NCBI RefSeq assembly: GCF_910592395.1
Contig: NC_088309.1
Coordinates: forward strand, 22,632,599-22,696,598
Direction: 5' to 3'
Length of the DNA stretch: 64,000 nucleotides
Source of the DNA: Lineus longissimus
Lineage: Eukaryota; Nemertea; Pilidiophora; Heteronemertea; Lineidae
This document shows positions 58,361-64,000 of this stretch, piece after piece (position 1 is the first letter of the stretch; each line of letters starts with the position of its first letter). A program made the translations under genes and the position numbers. The notes under the pieces were generated by a model, which ran no database searches, was not told where the DNA came from, and worked only from the letters and a program-made list of their open reading frames with translations.

Positions 58361-59640
58361 ACCTGAGCTGGGAGGGTTTCACAACCCCCACTCTGATATT
58401 GGAAGACAGTTCCTATCTTTGAATAAATATCGCAACCTGCCTCTCAAAGACTGACAAGTTAACAGCCTGAGCTAGGACAGTTCCACTATCAGCTGCCTAT
58501 TGAAGACTGACAAGATCTCAACCTGAGCTGGGAGGTTTTCACAACCCCCACTCTGATATTGGAAGACAGTTCCTATCTTTGAATAAATATCGCAACCTGC
58601 CTCTCAAAGACTGACAAGTTGACAGCCTGATATGGGACAGGTCCACTATCAGCTGTCTATTGAAGACTGACAAGATCTCAACCTGAGCTGGGAGGGTTTC
58701 ACAACCCCCACTCTGATATTGGACGACAGTTCTTATCTTTGAATAAATATCGCAACCTGCCTCTCAAAGACTGACAAGTTAACAGCCTGATATGGGACAG
58801 GTCCACTATCAGCTGTCTATTGAAGACTGACAAGATCTCAACCTGAGCTGGTAGGGTTTCACAACCCCCACTCTGATATTGGAAGACAGTTCCTATCTTT
58901 GAATAAATATCGCAACCTGCCTCTCAAAGACTGACAAGTTAACAGCCTGAGCTAGGACAGTTCCACTATCAGCTGCCTATTGAAGACTGACAAGATCTCA
59001 ACCTGAGCTGGTAGGGTTTCACAACCCCCACTCTGATATTGGAAGACAGTTCCTATCTTTGAATAAATATTGCAACCTGCCTCTCAAAGACTGACAAGTT
59101 AACAGCCTGAGCTAGGACAGTTCCACTATCAGCTGCCTATTGAAGACTGACAAGATCTCAACCTGAGCTGGTTGGGTTTCACAACCCCCACTCTGATATT
59201 GGAAGACAGTTCCTATCTTTGAATAAATATCGCAACCTGTCTCAAAGACTGAGAAGTTGACAGCCTGAGCTAGGACAGTTCCACTATCAGCTGCCTATTG
59301 AAGACTGACAAGATCTCAACCTGAGCTGGGAGGGTTTCACAACCCCCACTCTGATATTGGAAGACAGTTCCTATCATTGAATAAATATTGCAACCTGCCT
59401 CTCAAAGACTGACAAGTTAACAGCCTGAGCTAGGACAGTTCCACTATCAGCTGCCTATTGAAGACTGACAAGATCTCAACCTGAGCTGGGAGGGTTTCAC
59501 AACCCCCACTCTGATATTGGAAGACAGTTCCTATCTTTGAATAAATATCGCAACCTGTCTCAAAGACTGACAAGTTAACAGCCTGATATGGGACAGGTCC
59601 ACTATCAGCTGTCTATTGAAGACTGATAAGATTTCAACCT
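58361..59640 (+). repeat. Satellite array, 160-bp unit, eight copies
   Basis: ACCTGAGCTGG starts units at 58361, 58521, 58681, 58841, 59001, 59161, 59319 and 59479, so the period is 160 bp with one 158-bp copy. Each unit is composite. A long half has GGGTTTCACAACCCCCACTC and GAATAAATATCGCAACCTGC. A shorter related half has CAGCCTGAGCTAGGACAGTT. The halves end in the same GACTGACAAG, which indicates an older simple repeat that became a two-part higher-order unit. Diverged copies flank it at about 58230-58360 and 59640-60600. Confidence 0.95.
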
Positions 59641-61953
59641 GAGCTTTGGAGATTCACTACTTTCACTCTGATAAGACCAAATAAATGTAACACCTTGTCT
59701 CTCAATGACCAAAAAGATACCCACCTGAGCTGGGACGGTTTCACAACCCCCGCTCTGATATTGGAAGACAGTTCCTATATCTTTGGATGAATATCACTGT
59801 ACCTGTCTCTCAAAGACTGACAAGATCACAATCTGCCTCCGGCAAGGTCACAGCATGAACTACGACAGTCTCGTAACCTCTACTCTGATTCATAGACACT
59901 TTCGATCGTTGGGAGAGTTAAGAACCTGCCCTCAAAGACTGACCAGCATAATCTGTACCGGGACAGCTAACCTCTACTTTGATACTGGGATCATACAATC
60001 TCAATCGTTATCACAATTTGATGTCGATCCGTGACTCAAACACTCTGGATCGTGCCCTTGGGATCGTGCCGATTTCTAGGTGGTATGCGTCTGGCAATCC
60101 TAATAGTCTCCTCTGTAAAGCAGGAATAGTGACGCAGAGCGTCGATAGATTGGCATACATGGCTTGGGATCATCATGAGCTAGCTTATAGGAGAGAGCGT
60201 GATTGTAAAATGGTCAAGTGCATTGAAATCCTCCATCCCGACATTGTTCAGATCAGACGGTATTTCATACAGTGTAGCCGATGTTGGATGTGAGGGACTT
60301 TGACCACCCAATTCAACAGAATTAGTAATGTCACAACTGGATAGGCATACAGATTATAGATGGTGTCACAACCTGACGATGCATTATATGGGGCTGCAGA
60401 TGGCATAATTTGCATGCAAATGATATCGTCACAACCAGCCTGACTACCAGAAAACAAATGATCGTCTCACAACCTGACAACCGGATGAGTAGAGGCCTTC
60501 AGGTGCTGTGTCGCAATCAAGCAACAACACAGCTTAGTGCTACAACCTGACTCTAAGACGATAGAATCACAACCCGACTACCAGATATGCAAATGCCAGT
60601 CACCCAAACTGGCTTCCAGAAATGTTGGCTCATCTCCATAGGGGTTATACTGGTTGTCCCCTGGAGCCGTTCTCCCCTTATGCAAGATTACCCTAAATTT
60701 AGCTATTTACGTGTCTAATATCCATGATAACGTTTTTCAGGCATTATTTGCTTCTTATGAAAAAGTGCTTTGAACTCCTAAATCCGCCCCTGCACTATCG
60801 TATACCAGATATGGCCTACACAAAACAGCCGAGATGCAGGTTTAGGGCTGTTTTTAGGCTCGGCTGTTTGGCTTCATGAATATACTCGCACCGATTCTGT
60901 TTATCAATTAAGTCGCCAGCTGCCCTATTAAGATCAGGAATAAATTGTCTAAAAGCCTTTTTCATAAAATTTTGATAGTCGAAATACGTAAATTAGCTGC
61001 TGAATATCATCATACAAATTGTATCTGTGTCAAGCAAACAACTTGACTCCCAAATATACAGGGGTGTTGCAATAGAGGGGGGCGGGGGGCAAATCCCTCC
61101 CCGAGTAGTCACTAAAAATGTGTTTTTACCATGATTTTGGTCGAAAACATTCTAAAAGTCCTCCGTCATGTTTGTGAGACATCATTATCATTTAGTACAT
61201 GTAGTTTGCGAATTATCAAAATCGAATTAAACATAGCACCACCGGTCCAGGCGCGGTGGTATAAATGGCTTATTAAAATTAAAATTTCAAACTAAATTTC
61301 ATATCAGTTGTCACTGAACGGTAAATATATTGGACAGAAAATAATTAATTAAATAATTGATTAAATTTACATCATCAAATGCCAGGTGTTCTGGTTCTAT
61401 ATAGTTGCCTTTCGATGCCGGTTGTCATTCCGCGTCTGTTGTTGCATCACGGACATCGATAGAGAACCCAAATTCAGGTAAGAAAGACCAATAACGGTGT
61501 GATCAACGATATTTGGTCTATAATCGTATCTCAGAGTTTCTAGATTTTTTAGTCTGCAGTCCACGGAGGATATAGACTCACCCAAACAAAAATCCCTTGC
61601 ATGACTTGTATCAGCAGAAAAGTAACGCATGTATGATTCGATTAAAGCAAAATATATTTTCGATAAATGGCTTTATATATATTTATATACACATGGCATT
61701 GAAGTTCTGGTCGTCCTGCATGGGAATAGTCGTGGTGGCCGTTTTAGCACCGTCAGTACCAATATCCTGGTATAACCAGTGATTTTCAAAATACTCCGCC
61801 TCTCGATATCTCGAAGGAGTCAGTGGAAAAAAAACTTAATCTCAGGATGCAGTGAGTATCATCGACAACAGAACGGGGACGAATGGCACGGATCAGGAGA
61901 AGTTTAATACGCGTATTGTTCCTGATACACTTTAAATGTGTTGTCATTTTACA
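59641..61953. other. Decayed satellite flank, then gene-free sequence
   Basis: Up to about 60600, words such as CTCAAAGACTGACAAG, CACAACCTGAC and CCTGAGCTGGGACGG show diverged relatives of the 160-bp unit. From 60600 to 61953 no gene is visible. A 5' noncoding exon of the phospholipase gene should lie here, because an acceptor (CATTTTACAG) precedes its start codon. Confidence 0.5.
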
Positions 61954-61960
61954 GGTCGCA

Positions 61961-63018
61961 ATGAAGGTTCTTATCGTCCTCGCAGTCGTCATAGTAGCTG
62001 CCGCAGCAACCTCAGTATCCTCAAGCAGGACGAAGAGGCGGGTCATGCTCACTGAGGCTCAGAAGGAGAGGTTCAGGACGAGGCGTTTGGACGATAAGCG
62101 TGCTCTCATGCTCGCTATTCAAAGGAGGCTTTTCTTGGGCGAATGGGTAGAAAGTTTTTCTAATACAGTTGGCAGCATACTCTCGAAAGCCAAGATTGCT
62201 GCCCAGAGTCTTCTTCACGGAATATATCCAGGTATTTATGCTGAATGTTTTATTACAGTGTCAGCCTGTTATCAGCCTAAGTTTCAGATGAGGATGCATT
62301 TTGTGTCGTCCTATTCCAACAATACCCTTTAACTATGTCTATGGTACTTTGTAGATGATCGTTAAGTCTAAAAAATCCTATTGTAATTCTAGGTACGAAA
62401 TGGTGTGGCAATGGTAAGATCGCCAAATCGTACGACGATCTGGGGACAGGAAGTAAGAGGAAGGCTGACATGTGCTGCCGTGAACACGACCACTGCCCTG
62501 ACCATATCCCAGCCCGCAGCACCAAATATGGCGTAAGAAACAACCAAATATACACGATGTAAGCTTATTTCTAGTCACTTGCTTGGTGAAGCATTAACAG
62601 CCAATGCCATTTTGCCTATTAAAGGTTTGTGAAGCCTTCAAGTTGAAATCAACACATCGAATACTGATGTGCTTGTGAAGATGGTAGGGCATGGTCCTTG
62701 TCAGGCCTATACTGAATTACGAAAGTTGGGCAATATCTCGAGTATTTTCTAGCATCCTTTAACCCAGAGATTCTTTCGCTCTTTTGGCGCATCGTCTCGA
62801 CACGCACACGCGCAACCGCCCACGCATCAGTAGTAAAAAGCATGGTAAAAGCCTATTCCATTTGCAGGTCCGCGTGTTCCTGTGATGTGAAGTTCCGCAA
62901 CTGCCTCAAGGGAAATGACGATACCACCTCAAGTATTATTGGTACTGCTTTCTTTACCGTCCTTCGCACTTCATGCTTCGAGAACGGAGAGGTTAAACAC
63001 AACTCCTTCAAAAAGTGA
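61961..63018 (+). CDS. Secreted phospholipase A2, group III type, 195 aa, three exons
   Basis: Exons are 61961-62231, 62393-62558 and 62868-63018, with GT-AG junctions and exact phase. The enzyme class hydrolyses the sn-2 ester of phospholipids in a calcium-dependent reaction outside the cell. Residues 1-20 (MKVLIVLAVVIVAAAATSVS) are a clear signal peptide. A basic, propeptide-like segment of about 70 residues follows (starting SSRTKRR). The catalytic domain begins at about residue 88 (YPGTKWCGNG). The calcium loop is W94-C-G-N-G98 and the catalytic pair is His122-Asp123 in CCREHDHC. Further cysteines lie in SACSCDVKFRNC and near the end (SCFENGE). Exon 2 must end at 62558 (ACGAT|GTAAGC), because the nearer GTAAGA at 62533 would put a stop in exon 3. 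The C-terminus is short compared with multidomain vertebrate group III enzymes. Whether it serves digestion, defence or signalling cannot be told. Confidence 0.93.
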
Positions 63019-63038
63019 ACTGTAACCATGCAGAGTTC

Positions 63039-63044
63039 AATAAA
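63039..63044 (+). terminator. Phospholipase A2 gene poly(A) signal
   Basis: AATAAA (TTCAATAAAGTG) lies 21 bp after the stop, giving a very short 3'UTR. Confidence 0.65.
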
Positions 63045-64000
63045 GTGACGAAATTTTGTAAAAAATTAGCTGGACTTCGTTTTCTCGATTCCTTCATAAC
63101 ATGCACATGTATTGCCTGGAAGGCGTCGTTCGCTACTGCCATTGAACACATAGGCCTAATGAATTATTGGAAAGGCCAATTGGAAATGCTTTAGTGTCAT
63201 CGATTTCTTTTTTGGGTTAAAATCTCTGTGGATGAACATGTACGCAGGCAGTTAGTCTGAATAATGATTGCAGACACTGATCTATGATCTAAACCCAAAA
63301 AGAGTCCATCGTAATTTGCAGGCTGTTCGGGTCGGCAGTTCGTGTAAAGTTACTGAGAGCAGACAAGACCACTAATGAATATTCATAGGTTGGAGGCCTA
63401 TCAATTAGACGAGTGCATGTTTTTAACTCTCAAGTACATATTTGGAGAGGTATTGAAAAAAATATTTGTTGTGGCAAGTCAACAGATATAAAGAAATTAT
63501 TTGATGAAAAAATTAATTTCGAATTTTGCTAATTGGGTAATAGGGGGCGTGTTTTGAGATTTTTCTGCCAGTTGGCTGAAAAGAGTGGAAATATCAATGT
63601 CTGTCTAATTTGTCGATTATCAAAAAATTTCCGTGGTCAACTACCAGTTTATTTTTCACCATTTACTTGCCCGACTGTCCGGAATATTATATTAAAAATT
63701 TCAGATTCACAACCCCACGCAGTATTTGATGCGTCGCGGTCAAACATTGACAATTTAACTGCTAAAAGGCTTAAAAATCAATTGTGGTCTTGTCTCAGAG
63801 CGGCCCACCACACATCCTGAGCTTCAGGTTTTTGATACTCCTACGTCCCATACAAAATGGTAATTGTAATAGCGAGAGCTGGAGCATATGGAAAACCACT
63901 GGGTGCCGAGGATGCCCACCACATGGTATTCTGATAACTTTTTGTGTACCTTGCGAATGTGTATCTATCGTGCCCTCTACACGACTTGAACTTTGAACTA
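63045..64000. other. Gene-free end of the window
   Basis: A 95-codon plus-strand frame (63533-63820) is not recognised and has no splice or start context that supports it. Nothing else was seen. Confidence 0.4.

Noticed and set aside
62533..62538. GTAAGA as the exon 2 donor of the phospholipase A2 gene
   Set aside because: Using it leaves phase 0 and exon 3 would then read to a stop within six codons; the donor at 62559 keeps the cysteine-rich frame.

Overview
The window is nuclear DNA from an animal. Genes are split by GT-AG introns, AATAAA signals follow the stop codons, and the recognisable proteins are metazoan (SETD1, SMIM14, OXSM, a group III secreted phospholipase A2). Low GC, tRNA-derived SINEs, MITEs, several minisatellites and frequent ACATGTAC and TAGGCCTA words suggest a marine invertebrate such as an echinoderm, hemichordate or lophotrochozoan. 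This placement is an inference, because no lineage marker was tested. No bacterial operon, CRISPR array, tRNA or rRNA gene was seen.

Layout, left to right. 1-3.16 kb holds no convincing gene. 3.17-5.73 kb carries an unrecognised two-exon gene for a basic protein of 17-residue repeats. 6.5-8.0 kb is a degenerate minisatellite with a unit of about 61 bp. 9.3-14.5 kb (minus) is SMIM14 with a long 3'UTR. 15.9-17.5 kb (plus) is an ankyrin-repeat protein with a possible SOCS box. 17.9-19.2 kb has diverged tandem repeats and two copies of one MITE in opposite orientation. 19.7-27.9 kb (minus) is a 13-exon nuclear-type protein of 1349 aa that I could not name. It appears to share a CCAAT-containing divergent promoter with SETD1 (28.4-38.5 kb, plus, 16 exons), the H3K4 methyltransferase of the COMPASS complex. 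41-42.4 kb has a duplicated foldback repeat and a 343-bp MITE with TTAA ends. 42.8-45.0 kb (minus) is OXSM, mitochondrial 3-oxoacyl-ACP synthase, divergent from a nine-exon WD40 protein (46.2-56.7 kb, plus). 58.2-59.7 kb is a 160-bp satellite. 61.96-63.02 kb (plus) is the phospholipase A2.

Exon joins were deduced by hand from splice sites and reading phase. Phases close exactly for SMIM14, the unnamed minus-strand gene, OXSM, the WD40 gene and the phospholipase. SETD1 closes except for one base in its ninth exon. The most unusual feature is a set of four tiny phase-0 candidate exons (60, 39, 39 and 30 bp) in the 4.8-kb seventh intron of the WD40 gene. Two of them look like duplicates of each other, which would let one beta-propeller carry alternative short inserts at one point. 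A second is that each of the two convergent genes at 15.9-27.9 kb appears to take its first AATAAA from its own copy of the same MITE.
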